Notes under the pieces: model-generated
The model's database searches: none
Told to the model about the DNA's origin: nothing
The model's input: the letters and a program-made list of their open reading frames with translations, nothing else
From: an uncultured Roseburia sp.
Lineage (GTDB): Bacteria; Bacillota; Clostridia; Lachnospirales; Lachnospiraceae
Direction: 5' to 3'
Length of the DNA stretch: 36,328 nt
Assembly (NCBI GenBank): GCA_910584215.1
Contig: CAJTYI010000022.1
Span: 1 to 36,328, forward strand
Shown: positions 15,767 through 24,630 of the stretch, piece after piece
Layout of the letters: every line of letters begins with the position of its first letter
Numbering within the stretch: position 1 is the first letter of the stretch
Translations under genes and position numbers: made by a program

Positions 15767-17245
15767 ATGGAGTTAAATATGGAGCGGCTTTTAGAGATTG
15801 AAAATGACAGGCAGCTTTTGAAGTTTCGTTTTGCATACAAAGATACGCTGGTGTGGCCGTTTATCCGTTTTTGTACATTACAGTCTCTGCAGTTGAATGA
15901 GCTGCAAAAACCCGGAGGAAATGGGGGAAGTACCTCTTTCGCGGGGAATTGTTTTTGGACGAAGATAGGGAATGGAATCGTAAAAAATCCTTTTTTTTCT
16001 GGTAGAAAGCCGATTATGTTTCTGTATGGATGCGGTGGAAATGTAACGGATGAACAAGGGAAAATATATAATCGGATATTTGACGGTTTTGCGGGGCTGT
16101 ATGCCGACAAGACATATATTTTAGACCGTACGGAACGCGATATCGCGAAAAAAGCTGTTTTAAAGAAGCATTATACCTATCTGACAGATTGTGCCGTAGA
16201 TTATATGGTTGAAACAGTAAATACTGATCCAAAGGATATGGAAATGGCGGGGCAGCTTCTCAAATATCTCAAAAAGATCATGTCGCCTTATACGTTGACG
16301 CATAGTCAGGCGGAAACGATCAGGCAGTTGATTTTGCTGTATTCTAAAAAAATAAAATATCAGGATATTTTTTATCGCAATTTGTTTCGTCTGGTGCGCC
16401 CGAAGGTTGTTTTCATAGAGGATGGGTGCTATGGGGAGAGAAATGCGTACCTGTGCAAATTATTAAGCGAAATGAAAATTGCCAGTGCCGAGATTCAGCA
16501 TGGCTGGATTGGCGCACGGCATATTGCTTATAATTATGGGCAATTGATTCGGCAAAACAGAGAATATCAGACGTATATGCCGGATTACTATTGCGGAATG
16601 GCGGAGTATTGGTTAAAGCAGATTCGTGTTCCGGTAAAGAAAGTATGCTTGGGAAATCCGACATTCTGGACAAACTATGAAAAATATTACACGAAATCAA
16701 AGCAAGCGGAAAACGCGAGGTCAGAGAAAACAATTCTGTGGCTTGGATTTGAGGACGACAGACTAAATATGGACGTGTTGCGGGATTTTTTAATGAGATC
16801 ACAGGGCAAGTATCAAATTTTATTAAGAAATCACCCGCTTTTAAGAGAGAGATCTGACCTGCTTTATAAAAATTTAATCAGGAACGCTCCGAATCTTAGG
16901 GTGGACTCATCACAGACTGTTTATGAGGCGTTTACGAGATGTGACTATGTAGTGTCTGAAGCGTCCACAGCAATTTACGAGGCACTGGCGTTTGGCAAAC
17001 AGGTATTTGTCTATCAAAGCGAGCTTTCCAGACATTATGGGATGGCGGAACTTGGAACAGGCTTTGAGGATGCAGGGCGGCTGGCGGAGCTGCTTTTGGA
17101 TACTAGGGCATTGGAGCCGGAACAAGAAGCGTGTTATAGAGAGCTGTTTTTTTCCAGTAAGTGGAAAAAAAATTACAGTCATTTTTTAAATATATGTACA
17201 GGCAGTAATTATAATAAAAAACCAATCAGGAGGGAATTTTCATGA
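15767..17245 (+). CDS. GT-B-like glycosyltransferase of capsule/CDP-glycerol transferase type
   Basis: The protein has 492 residues. The N-terminal part includes PIMFLYGCGGN and a helical middle. The central segment VVFIEDGCYGERNAYLCKLLSEMKIASAEIQHGWIG resembles capsule-polysaccharide and polysialyltransferase-like GT-B enzymes, where an EIQHG or similar His loop is common. The C-terminal half has KTILWLGFED, YQILLRNHPLL (a xHP motif as in CDP-glycerol transferases) and CDYVVSEASTAIYEALAFGKQVFVY, the usual acceptor/donor closing motif with Ser-Thr-Ala. GGAGG precedes ATG 15767 by 8 bp. It could be the transferase for the CMP-nonulosonate, but that is only a guess from the fold. It overlaps the next gene by 4 bp. 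Confidence 0.6.
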   Translation: MELNMERLLEIENDRQLLKFRFAYKDTLVWPFIRFCTLQSLQLNELQKPGGNGGSTSFAGNCFWTKIGNGIVKNPFFSGRKPIMFLYGCGGNVTDEQGKIYNRIFDGFAGLYADKTYILDRTERDIAKKAVLKKHYTYLTDCAVDYMVETVNTDPKDMEMAGQLLKYLKKIMSPYTLTHSQAETIRQLILLYSKKIKYQDIFYRNLFRLVRPKVVFIEDGCYGERNAYLCKLLSEMKIASAEIQHGWIGARHIAYNYGQLIRQNREYQTYMPDYYCGMAEYWLKQIRVPVKKVCLGNPTFWTNYEKYYTKSKQAENARSEKTILWLGFEDDRLNMDVLRDFLMRSQGKYQILLRNHPLLRERSDLLYKNLIRNAPNLRVDSSQTVYEAFTRCDYVVSEASTAIYEALAFGKQVFVYQSELSRHYGMAELGTGFEDAGRLAELLLDTRALEPEQEACYRELFFSSKWKKNYSHFLNICTGSNYNKKPIRREFS

Positions 17246-17718
17246 AAAAGGGAGTTATTTCGGTATTATCGGCGTTGACAGGGTTTGTAGCAGGTGCTGC
17301 CAGTGCAAGTGCGGGATTTGAGAAACAGTTGAGCAAAAAGAGTGGAATGTCAGATAAGCATCTTGCACTTTTTTTGATGATGAATCAGTGGGTGCGGGTA
17401 AAACAGGAGGGAAAGAATCTGTCCTCCTATTTTGAAGAAAATGGCTATCATAAAATTGCCGTTTACGGTATGAGCTATGCGGGAGAGACATTGGTGAATG
17501 AATTAGAGGGTACCAATATTGAGGTGGCTTATGGCATAGATCAAAACGGGGCTGCATTTTACACAGATATTGATATTGTTACCATGGAAGATCAGCTTGC
17601 AGATGTGGATGCAATTGTCGTGACGGCAATTACCTATTTTGATGAAATCGAAGAGCAGCTTGGAAAAAAGGTTAGCTGCCCTGTGTTATCCTTAGAGGAA
17701 ATTCTCTACGAAGTATAG
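17242..17718 (+). CDS. Standalone small Rossmann-module protein with hydrophobic N-terminus
   Basis: The protein has 158 residues. Residues 1-25 are hydrophobic and Ala/Gly-rich (VISVLSALTGFVAGAASASA) and could be a signal or a weak membrane anchor. Residues about 60-158 form a small Rossmann-like module: KNLSSYFEENGYHKIAVYGM, then VAYGIDQNGA, VDAIVVTAI and CPVLSLEEIL. The module closely resembles the C-terminal part of the GT2 protein at 23479-24630 (KNLSIAKYL, GYHTVAVYG, VDAVVISLV, VPIFTVSELV). No catalytic domain is attached, so it may bind a nucleotide or act as an adaptor. It is the last gene of the AT-rich half of the operon. Confidence 0.5.
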   Translation: MKKGVISVLSALTGFVAGAASASAGFEKQLSKKSGMSDKHLALFLMMNQWVRVKQEGKNLSSYFEENGYHKIAVYGMSYAGETLVNELEGTNIEVAYGIDQNGAAFYTDIDIVTMEDQLADVDAIVVTAITYFDEIEEQLGKKVSCPVLSLEEILYEV

Positions 17719-17763
17719 ACGGTTTTGGTTCGGAGGAAAAATTGTATACAGGGAGGCATCACT

Positions 17764-18963
17764 ATGCCATGCATTAGTTTTATTATGCCCGTCTACAACA
17801 ACGAAACCTATTTTCCCCTTGCGGTTCAAAGCATCCTGACGCAGGATGAAACGGATTTCGAGCTTATCATTGTAGATGACGGTTCGACTGACGGGACAGC
17901 GAAACTCGCCGACGAGATGGCTGCAAGAGACAGCCGTATCCGCGTCATCCATCAAAAGAATCAGTGGATATATGCCAGCTTTAACAATGGTGTAAAAGCC
18001 GCGCGCGGGGAATATATTTATATCGTAAATTCAGATGATAAATTAAGGGTGGGGGCGCTTTTTCGCATGATGCGTATCGTCCGGCAGTACCATCCCGACG
18101 TGGTCTGGACGAAGGTACTCGCACATATCTGCAACCGGGAGCAGGAAATCACGCAATATGATATAGACCATATGGACGGGCTGGTAGAGAAAGATTCCTA
18201 TTATCCCGACCAGCAGGCGGTGCGGGAGGCTTGGCCGTATTTTGTATCGACGGTTCTTGCACATAATCAGGCAAACCTTTACCGAAAAGAGCTTTTGCTC
18301 AGACATCCGTTTCGCAATGATGTGTATGGGGCGGATGTATTGTTCAATATCGCCATTGCGCGCGACGTACATTCGGCGTTCGTATTAAAAGAGGCAGTCT
18401 ATGACCATTTTATCTATCATCAGGAGGGAATGAATGCTTCTGTCGGAAAATATTATCCATATGAACATGATATGTTCCATGAAATCTTTTTGCAGTATGA
18501 GGCATTGTTTGAAGAGTGGCATATTTCAAAGGAACACTACTGGAATATGATTGCTGAACGCAGGCTGATGCAGTTTGCAGGAGAGCTGCGTGCGCTGCAA
18601 TTAGATAAATGCCCGCTTACCACGGAGGAAAAGCTGAAACAGATGTATCTGGTCTGTGCGGACGGGCTGATCCGTCGATGCGCGGCTGCGCTAAACCGGA
18701 TGGAGGAGATGGAAAGCCGTATCCTCTCGGCAACGCGCGCGTTATTGTTAAAAGAAATGATTCCAGAAGAGAGCGAAATGTATTTTCTCGTCGGCCTGTT
18801 AAACGGCCTGCTGTGCTATGAAAAGGACGAAATGGATTACCGCAATATAGAGACTGCGTTAAATCATCCGCTCAATCCGGCGCAGATTGGTAAATCATTT
18901 TACGAGAAAATCAAGAAACCAAAAACCAGCAAAACAGGAAAGGCGATGGCAGAACGTGTTTAA
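17764..18963 (+). CDS. GT2-family glycosyltransferase
   Basis: This is a 399-residue GT-A enzyme. The N-terminal 230 residues carry the GT2 hallmarks SFIMPVYNNETYFPLAVQSIL, FELIIVDDGSTDGT (donor-binding DDGS) and YIYIVNSDDKL (DxD-type NSDD). The C-terminal 170 residues are helical and unassigned. ATG 17764 is chosen for the GGGAGG site seven bases upstream. This gene begins the GC-richer half of the cluster. Its stop overlaps the fnlA-like start by 8 bp, which implies coupled translation. The donor may be one of the sugars made nearby, but the sequence does not say which. Confidence 0.85.
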   Translation: MPCISFIMPVYNNETYFPLAVQSILTQDETDFELIIVDDGSTDGTAKLADEMAARDSRIRVIHQKNQWIYASFNNGVKAARGEYIYIVNSDDKLRVGALFRMMRIVRQYHPDVVWTKVLAHICNREQEITQYDIDHMDGLVEKDSYYPDQQAVREAWPYFVSTVLAHNQANLYRKELLLRHPFRNDVYGADVLFNIAIARDVHSAFVLKEAVYDHFIYHQEGMNASVGKYYPYEHDMFHEIFLQYEALFEEWHISKEHYWNMIAERRLMQFAGELRALQLDKCPLTTEEKLKQMYLVCADGLIRRCAAALNRMEEMESRILSATRALLLKEMIPEESEMYFLVGLLNGLLCYEKDEMDYRNIETALNHPLNPAQIGKSFYEKIKKPKTSKTGKAMAERV

Positions 18964-19999
18964 AGGAAAAACATTATTGATCACAGGCGGGACAGGTTCA
19001 TTTGGAAATGCAGTGTTAAAACGTTTTTTACAGACAGATCTCAAAGAAATCCGCATATTTTCCAGGGATGAAAAAAAGCAGGATGATATGCGGCACGCCT
19101 ATCAGCTGTCGATGCCTGAGGATTCGGAAAAGATCAAATTTCATATCGGTGATGTGAGGGATATCCAGAGCATACGGAATGCACTTTACGGAGTGGATTA
19201 TGTTTTCCATGCGGCTGCGCTAAAACAGGTTCCGTCCTGTGAGTTTTTCCCAATGGAAGCCGTAAACACAAATGTGGTCGGGACGGAGAATGTGCTGACG
19301 GCGGCGATCGAACATCATGTAAAAAAGGTGATCTGCCTTTCTACCGATAAGGCGGCATACCCGGTGAATGCGATGGGGACATCGAAGGCAATGATGGAAA
19401 AAATATTTATCGCCAAATCCCGGACAATCGATCCCGGACAAACCCTCATCTGTGGGACACGTTACGGAAATGTACTCTGTTCCAGGGGGTCGGTAGTGCC
19501 GCTGTTTATCAGTCAGATTATGGAGGGGCGAAAGCTGACGGTAACGGAGCCGAAGATGACAAGGTTTTTGATGAGCCTCGAGGAGGCGGTTGAGCTGGTC
19601 GTCTACGCGTTTGAACATGCGGCGGCGGGTGATATTATGGTGCAGAAAGCGCCGGCGTGCACGATCGAGGTATTAGCGCAGGCTGTATGTGAGATTTTTG
19701 GGGTGGAACCTAATATACATACGATCGGTATCCGTCACGGGGAAAAAATGCATGAGACGCTGCTTACAAACGAGGAATGTGCAAGAGCGGTCGACTGCGG
19801 CAATTATTACTGTGTGCCGGCGGACAATCGAAATTTAAACTACGACAATTATTTTACAAACGGTAATCTCGACAGAGTCAGGCTGACGGAATTTACATCC
19901 GCAAATACCGTACAGCTTAATGTGGAACAGGTGAAAGAAAAATTGCTGCAGCTGTCTTATGTACAGGAGCAGCGCAAGGAATGGAGAAAAACGAAGTGA
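18956..19999 (+). CDS. fnlA: UDP-GlcNAc 4,6-dehydratase/5-epimerase (FnlA/CapE type)
   Basis: This 347-residue short-chain dehydrogenase-type enzyme starts UDP-N-acetyl-L-fucosamine synthesis by dehydrating and epimerising UDP-GlcNAc. It shows the NAD(P) loop LLITGGTGSFGNAVL, IFSRDEKKQDDMR, HIGDVRD, FHAAALKQVPSCEFFP and CLSTDKAAYPVNAMGTSKAMMEK, where Met takes the place of the Tyr in YxxxK, as in CapE-class enzymes. The C-terminal FTSANTVQLNVEQ is close to the FNSxNTxxL ending of FnlA/CapE. GTG 18956 is preferred since it places the start right before FKGKTLL; AGGAAAGG lies 12 bp upstream. It is followed by fnlB- and fnlC-like genes in the canonical order. Confidence 0.92.
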   Translation: MFKGKTLLITGGTGSFGNAVLKRFLQTDLKEIRIFSRDEKKQDDMRHAYQLSMPEDSEKIKFHIGDVRDIQSIRNALYGVDYVFHAAALKQVPSCEFFPMEAVNTNVVGTENVLTAAIEHHVKKVICLSTDKAAYPVNAMGTSKAMMEKIFIAKSRTIDPGQTLICGTRYGNVLCSRGSVVPLFISQIMEGRKLTVTEPKMTRFLMSLEEAVELVVYAFEHAAAGDIMVQKAPACTIEVLAQAVCEIFGVEPNIHTIGIRHGEKMHETLLTNEECARAVDCGNYYCVPADNRNLNYDNYFTNGNLDRVRLTEFTSANTVQLNVEQVKEKLLQLSYVQEQRKEWRKTK

Positions 20000-21099
20000 A
20001 GATTTTGATCACCGGCTCAAACGGATTTATCGCCCAAAATCTGATCATAAGGCTTTTACAGGGCGGCGGCCATGAATTGATGCTGTGCGGCCGCAGTACC
20101 ACGGAAGAGCAATTGAAACACGATGCGGTATCCTGTGACGCAGTATTTCATCTGGCAGGGGTGAACAGGCCGGAAAATGAGCAGGAGTTCTGGGATGGAA
20201 ATGTCGCGTTTACGGTAAAATTACTTGATTTTTTAAAAGAAAATAAAAAGCAGATCCGGTTTATCTTTGCCTCATCCATCCAGGCGGAGCGTGACAATCC
20301 CTACGGGAGAAGCAAACTGGCCGCCGAACAGGAGCTGCTTCGCTATGCGAAGCAGGGAAATATAAAACTTTTCATATATCGTTTGCCCAACGTATTTGGA
20401 AAGTGGTGCAGACCGAATTATAACAGTGTGGTTGCCACGTTCTGCCATTGTGTTTCCCGGGGAATCGATATTCAGATTCATGATGCAGGCGCGCGCGTAG
20501 AGCTGGTCTATATTGATGATGTGGCGGAGGATATGCTAAGATCGCTGGAATCGGAAGACGCGGATATTTACCGGCAGGTACAGCCTGTCTACCCGATTTG
20601 TGTTCGGGAGCTGGCGGATCACATCCGTTCTTTCCATCGGCAGCGGGAAAATTTTGTACTGCCTGAGACAGGCGACCCTTTTATAAAGAAGCTCTATAGC
20701 ACCTATCTAAGCTATCTGGAACAGGAGGACTTTAAATATCCGCTTGTCATGCACAAAGACGACAGGGGGTCGTTCACCGAATTTGTTCGGACCGGGGCAA
20801 GCGGCCAGGTTTCCGTCAATGTGATAAAGCCCGGTATCGTCAAAGGAAATCACTGGCACCACACAAAAGTCGAAAAATTTCTTGTTGTGCAGGGGAGGGC
20901 GTGCATCCGCTTCCGTCATATGCAAACGGGCGCATCCGCAACGTATGTTGTTACGGGTGAACGGCTGGAAGTGGTGGATATCCCGGCCGGCTATACGCAC
21001 AACATAGAAAATATCGGTACAGATGATCTTGTCACCGTGATGTGGGCCAATGAAACATTTGATCCCAATCATCCGGATACCTATTATGAGGAAGTGTGA
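19996..21099 (+). CDS. fnlB: UDP-sugar reductase/C3-epimerase with cupin domain (FnlB/CapF)
   Basis: This 367-residue bifunctional enzyme carries out the second step of UDP-L-FucNAc synthesis. The N-terminal extended SDR domain (about 1-240) has KILITGSNGFIAQNLI, VFHLAGVNRPENEQEF and FASSIQAERDNPYGRSKLAAE with the catalytic Tyr and Lys. The C-terminal cupin domain (about 245-367) has DDRGSFTEFVR, GNHWHHTKVEKFLVVQG with the metal-binding histidines, and IPAGYTHNIENIG. The start is taken as GTG 19996, which overlaps the fnlA stop as GTGA and has GGAG nine bases upstream; ATG 19981 would add five residues. Confidence 0.93.
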   Translation: MKILITGSNGFIAQNLIIRLLQGGGHELMLCGRSTTEEQLKHDAVSCDAVFHLAGVNRPENEQEFWDGNVAFTVKLLDFLKENKKQIRFIFASSIQAERDNPYGRSKLAAEQELLRYAKQGNIKLFIYRLPNVFGKWCRPNYNSVVATFCHCVSRGIDIQIHDAGARVELVYIDDVAEDMLRSLESEDADIYRQVQPVYPICVRELADHIRSFHRQRENFVLPETGDPFIKKLYSTYLSYLEQEDFKYPLVMHKDDRGSFTEFVRTGASGQVSVNVIKPGIVKGNHWHHTKVEKFLVVQGRACIRFRHMQTGASATYVVTGERLEVVDIPAGYTHNIENIGTDDLVTVMWANETFDPNHPDTYYEEV

Positions 21100-21102
21100 A
21101 AC

Positions 21103-22272
21103 GTGAAAAAGATAAAATTGATGACTGTGATTGGCACAAGGCCGGAGATTATCCGTCTCTCGGAGGTAATCAAAAAATGCGATCTCTATTTTGACCAGCT
21201 CCTTGTCCATACCGGGCAAAATTACGACTATGCGTTGAATGATATTTTTTTTGAAGATCTCGGGCTGCGGAGGCCGGACTTTTATCTGGATGCGGCAGGG
21301 GCTAATCCCGGCGAGACCATCGGCAGCGTGATCAGTAAAAGCTATAACCTGATGCTGGAACAAAAGCCGGATGCACTGCTTATTTTGGGGGACACCAATT
21401 CCGCGCTTTCCGCGATAGCTGCGAAGCGGTTAAAAATACCGATTTTTCATATGGAGGCGGGAAACCGCTGTTTTGACGAAAATCTGCCGGAGGAGACAAA
21501 CCGCAAAATTGTAGACCATATTTCAGATGTAAATCTTTGCTATTCGGAACATGCCAGAAGATATCTGAATACGGAGGGCACCGCAAAGGAGAGGACTTAT
21601 GTGACAGGTTCTCCGATGGCGGAGGTGCTTTCGCGCCATATGGATAAAATTGTGCACAGTAAGGTGCTTCATGCACTGGCGCTAGAACCGCAACAATACA
21701 TTCTGCTGTCCGCCCACCGGGAAGAAAATATTGATATCGAATCCAATTTCTATGAACTGATGCAGGCGATTAACGCCATGGCGGAGACGTACCAGGTTCC
21801 GGTGGTTTATAGTATGCATCCGAGAAGCCGGAAATGGATTGACAGGCGGGGCTTTGTGTTTCATCCGCTTGTGCGGCCGATGGAGCCGTTTTCTTTTACC
21901 GATTATAACCATTTGCAGGTTCATGCAAAATGTGTCGTCTCGGACAGCGGTACGCTGCCGGAGGAGAGCGCTTTCTTTGGCGCCAGGGATATGGCGTTTC
22001 CCGCAGTCTGTATCAGGACTTCAACCGAACGGCCCGAAGCGCTGGAAAAAGGAAACTTTATCCTGGCCGGGATTGGGAGCGAGAGCGTGCAGCAGGCCGT
22101 GGAAATGGCGATTTTGATGGGCGGGCAGGGCGAGCACGCGTCGAGCGTGCCCGATTATCAGGAGGAGAATGTCAGCCAGAAGGTGGTAAAGATCATTCAG
22201 AGCTATGTCTCGGTGGTAAACCGGATGGTGTGGAGAAAACAGGAGAACAGTCAGGGGAAGTGCGATGTGTAA
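21103..22272 (+). CDS. fnlC: UDP-N-acetyl sugar 2-epimerase (FnlC/CapG)
   Basis: This 389-residue WecB-like GT-B-fold epimerase yields UDP-N-acetyl-L-fucosamine. Typical elements are MTVIGTRPEIIRLSEVI, LLVHTGQNYDY, LLILGDTNSALSAIAAKR, IFHMEAGNRCFDENLPEE with catalytic acids, LLSAHREENID and CVVSDSGTLPEESAFFG. The MEAGNRCFDENLPEE form is characteristic of the FnlC/CapG branch rather than WecB. GTG 21103 begins 3 bp after the fnlB stop. Its presence completes the three-gene pathway, so this part of the glycan supply is self-contained. Confidence 0.93.
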   Translation: MKKIKLMTVIGTRPEIIRLSEVIKKCDLYFDQLLVHTGQNYDYALNDIFFEDLGLRRPDFYLDAAGANPGETIGSVISKSYNLMLEQKPDALLILGDTNSALSAIAAKRLKIPIFHMEAGNRCFDENLPEETNRKIVDHISDVNLCYSEHARRYLNTEGTAKERTYVTGSPMAEVLSRHMDKIVHSKVLHALALEPQQYILLSAHREENIDIESNFYELMQAINAMAETYQVPVVYSMHPRSRKWIDRRGFVFHPLVRPMEPFSFTDYNHLQVHAKCVVSDSGTLPEESAFFGARDMAFPAVCIRTSTERPEALEKGNFILAGIGSESVQQAVEMAILMGGQGEHASSVPDYQEENVSQKVVKIIQSYVSVVNRMVWRKQENSQGKCDV

Positions 22273-23482
22273 TGTAGTCATATGGGGTGCAGGCCTGTAT
22301 GGAAAGACAGTGCTTGCGGCGATTCGGAGAGAGAAATGCCGTCTGGTTGGAATTGTCGATTCCAATCGAAAGCTGCACGGCAGTTTATACGCGGAAGGTT
22401 TCCCGATCAGCCTGCCGGAAGAGTTGTTGGACGATACGATCGACTATGTTGTGATTTCCGTGATGGAAAGCAGCGGTATTTTACGGCAGTGCGAGCAATT
22501 AGGAATAGAGAGGGAACGTATCATCCCCTACTGGCAGTCGGACAAAGCGTATGAATTTCTCGACGTAAATGTGAAAAAGATCTTTTGTCTGGAAAAAGAG
22601 GTAGCGCGCTTAAAAAGCCATCTGAACAATCTTCCTTATGAACTCAGTTTGAAACGGACACCCACAATACGGCCGGCAGAGGAACTGCTGGAGCTGATTT
22701 TAAGCGAAAAAAAATCGTTGAGCCGTTTTGGAGACGGGGAACTGGAAATCATGCAAGGGCGGGAGAGACCCTGGTTTCAGACTGTGGATGAGGGGCTTGC
22801 CGTGCGGCTTTCGGAAGTGTTTGCTTCTAAGGAGGAATCGGTCATTATCGCGCTGGCGGATGATTTTGGCAGTCTGGAACAGTACACGCAGGAGTGCCGG
22901 GACGCGATACGTGAATATCTCGATCACGGGATACGGGAAAAGCTGGAAGAATTATTCGACCCTGACCGTGTGTATTACGACGCCTATGTGACAAGGCCAT
23001 ATTATATGTATCGGGACAAGCAGCACGCAAAGCATATTTTTGCGCTGTTTCAGAAGATTTTTTACAAGCGCGATATCCTTCTGGTGGAGGGAAGAGGTTC
23101 CTGCATCGGAGCAAGAAACGACCTCTTTTGGGGAGCAATCGGCATAAGGCGCATACTCGCGCCTGCAAAAAACGCGTATTGTGTGTATGACGAAATTTTA
23201 TCGGCCGTAAAGCAGTATGCCGACGCAAACACGCTTGTTTTAATCAGTCTTGGCCCTACGGCCACTGTTTTGGCATACGACCTTGCCATGGCAGGAATCC
23301 AGGCACTTGATATCGGCCAGTTGGACAACGAATATGAGTGGTATCTGCGGAACGCGGCGGGGCGCATCGAGATACCGGGAAAGCGTGTCGCCGAACTGGG
23401 AAAGTACCATAAAGTGCAGGAAATAGAAGATGAAGCTTATAAAAACCAGATTGTCGCCGGAATCGGATTGGAGCCGCAATGA
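22265..23482 (+). CDS. Rossmann-module/GT-D-type glycosyltransferase fusion (DUF1792-like)
   Basis: The protein has 405 residues. Residues 1-95 are a small Rossmann-like module (NVVIWGAGLYGKTVLAAI, LVGIVDSN, DYVVISVM). A helix (105-125) links it to a domain starting near 135 with SLSRFGDGELEIMQGRERPW. The RFGDGE stretch (154-159) supplies the D-x-E motif of the GT-D fold, first described for the DUF1792 transferase DGT1 that glycosylates the streptococcal adhesin Fap1. Later conserved parts include LLVEGRGSCIGARNDLF and LVLISLGPTATVLAYDLA. It likely transfers glucose or a related sugar in the cytoplasm. It overlaps the genes on both sides by 8 and 4 bp. Confidence 0.8.
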   Translation: MCNVVIWGAGLYGKTVLAAIRREKCRLVGIVDSNRKLHGSLYAEGFPISLPEELLDDTIDYVVISVMESSGILRQCEQLGIERERIIPYWQSDKAYEFLDVNVKKIFCLEKEVARLKSHLNNLPYELSLKRTPTIRPAEELLELILSEKKSLSRFGDGELEIMQGRERPWFQTVDEGLAVRLSEVFASKEESVIIALADDFGSLEQYTQECRDAIREYLDHGIREKLEELFDPDRVYYDAYVTRPYYMYRDKQHAKHIFALFQKIFYKRDILLVEGRGSCIGARNDLFWGAIGIRRILAPAKNAYCVYDEILSAVKQYADANTLVLISLGPTATVLAYDLAMAGIQALDIGQLDNEYEWYLRNAAGRIEIPGKRVAELGKYHKVQEIEDEAYKNQIVAGIGLEPQ

Positions 23483-24630
23483 TTAAGGTAAGTGTGATTG
23501 TGCCGGTCTATCACGGGAGAAAATATATCGAATCTGTCATAAGGCAGGTGGATGCGTGTCAGGCTCATGCGGCCGGACGGGCAAAGATCGAGCTGCTGCT
23601 GGTGAATGATGCGCCGGATGAGCCGCTCCCTGAGTGTCAGGCGAGAGAAGTGGATATTATCGTTTTACAAACGTCTGAGAACCGCGGAATACATGGCGCT
23701 AGGGCGGAGGGCATCCGGCGCTGCAGCGGGGACTACATTTTGCTGCTAGATCAGGATGACCGGATACTGCCGGAATATGTACATAGCCAGCTTACGGCGA
23801 TACGCGGATATGACGCGGCCGTCTGCATGGCGCTCCACGAGGGAAAGCCGCTCTATAACCGGACACTGCCGTTTGAAGCGGCGGCAAGCAGGGAGTATAT
23901 GCTGCGCAAAGGCAATGCCATCATTTCCCCGGGACAGGTCTTGCTGCGAAAAGATGCCGTTGCCGCTTTCTGGATGGAGCACAGGATGCAGCTAAACGGG
24001 GCGGATGACTGGCTGCTCTGGCTTTGTATGCTGCAGGAGGGGCGCTCTTTTAGCTTAAATAAGAACATACTGTTTGAACATGTGGTAGAGCGCGACAATA
24101 CCTCCATGCGCCAGCTTCAGATGCAGCGTTCCGAGTGGGAAGTGTATCGAATGATACAAAAAAGCGGTATGTTTTCGGACGCGGATGTGGCGGCGCTGCA
24201 AAAGACCATCGAAAATCTGATGGAAATGCGCATAGAACTGCTGGGTAAATTTCAGCGCATCTGCGCCGTCTATGACGCGTGGATTTCTCTGAAAAACCGT
24301 AATCTTTCTATCGCAAAATATTTAAAAGAAAAAGGTTATCATACAGTAGCGGTCTATGGAGTGACTCAGTTGGGGAAGCGTCTATTAGAGGAATTGATGC
24401 AGGAGGGAATGGACGTTTCCTATTTTATTGACAGGAATGCCGGATTTTTAGACGGCCCGGTGAAAGTATGCGCCCCGGAGGAACGGCTGCCTGCGGTGGA
24501 TGCGGTGGTGATTAGTCTGGTACAGCAGGAGGAAACGATACGCGAAATGCTGCATACCAAATTAACGGTTCCCATTTTTACAGTTTCAGAACTGGTTGGA
24601 CAGGCAGAGAGCATAGGAGGGGCAAAATGA
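23479..24630 (+). CDS. GT2 glycosyltransferase with C-terminal Rossmann module
   Basis: The protein has 383 residues. Residues 1-220 are a GT-A transferase: KVSVIVPVYHGRKYIESVI, IELLLVNDAPDEP, SENRGIHGARAEGIR and DYILLLDQDDRI (DQDD as the metal motif). After a helical linker, residues about 275-375 are the small Rossmann module (NLSIAKYLKEKGYHTVAVYG, MDVSYFIDRNAGF, VDAVVISLV). This module is clearly related to the standalone protein at 17242-17718 but here sits at the C-terminus. Both ends overlap neighbours by 4 bp (ATGA). Donor sugar unknown. Confidence 0.82.
   Translation: MIKVSVIVPVYHGRKYIESVIRQVDACQAHAAGRAKIELLLVNDAPDEPLPECQAREVDIIVLQTSENRGIHGARAEGIRRCSGDYILLLDQDDRILPEYVHSQLTAIRGYDAAVCMALHEGKPLYNRTLPFEAAASREYMLRKGNAIISPGQVLLRKDAVAAFWMEHRMQLNGADDWLLWLCMLQEGRSFSLNKNILFEHVVERDNTSMRQLQMQRSEWEVYRMIQKSGMFSDADVAALQKTIENLMEMRIELLGKFQRICAVYDAWISLKNRNLSIAKYLKEKGYHTVAVYGVTQLGKRLLEELMQEGMDVSYFIDRNAGFLDGPVKVCAPEERLPAVDAVVISLVQQEETIREMLHTKLTVPIFTVSELVGQAESIGGAK

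Noticed and set aside
15586..16110. Minus-strand frame of 174 codons
   Set aside because: It spans the end of one amidotransferase and the start of a transferase in antisense, with no start signals.
20707..21363. Long minus-strand frame (218 codons) opposite fnlB and fnlC
   Set aside because: It runs antisense to two genes with unmistakable protein motifs and has no ribosome site or family features.
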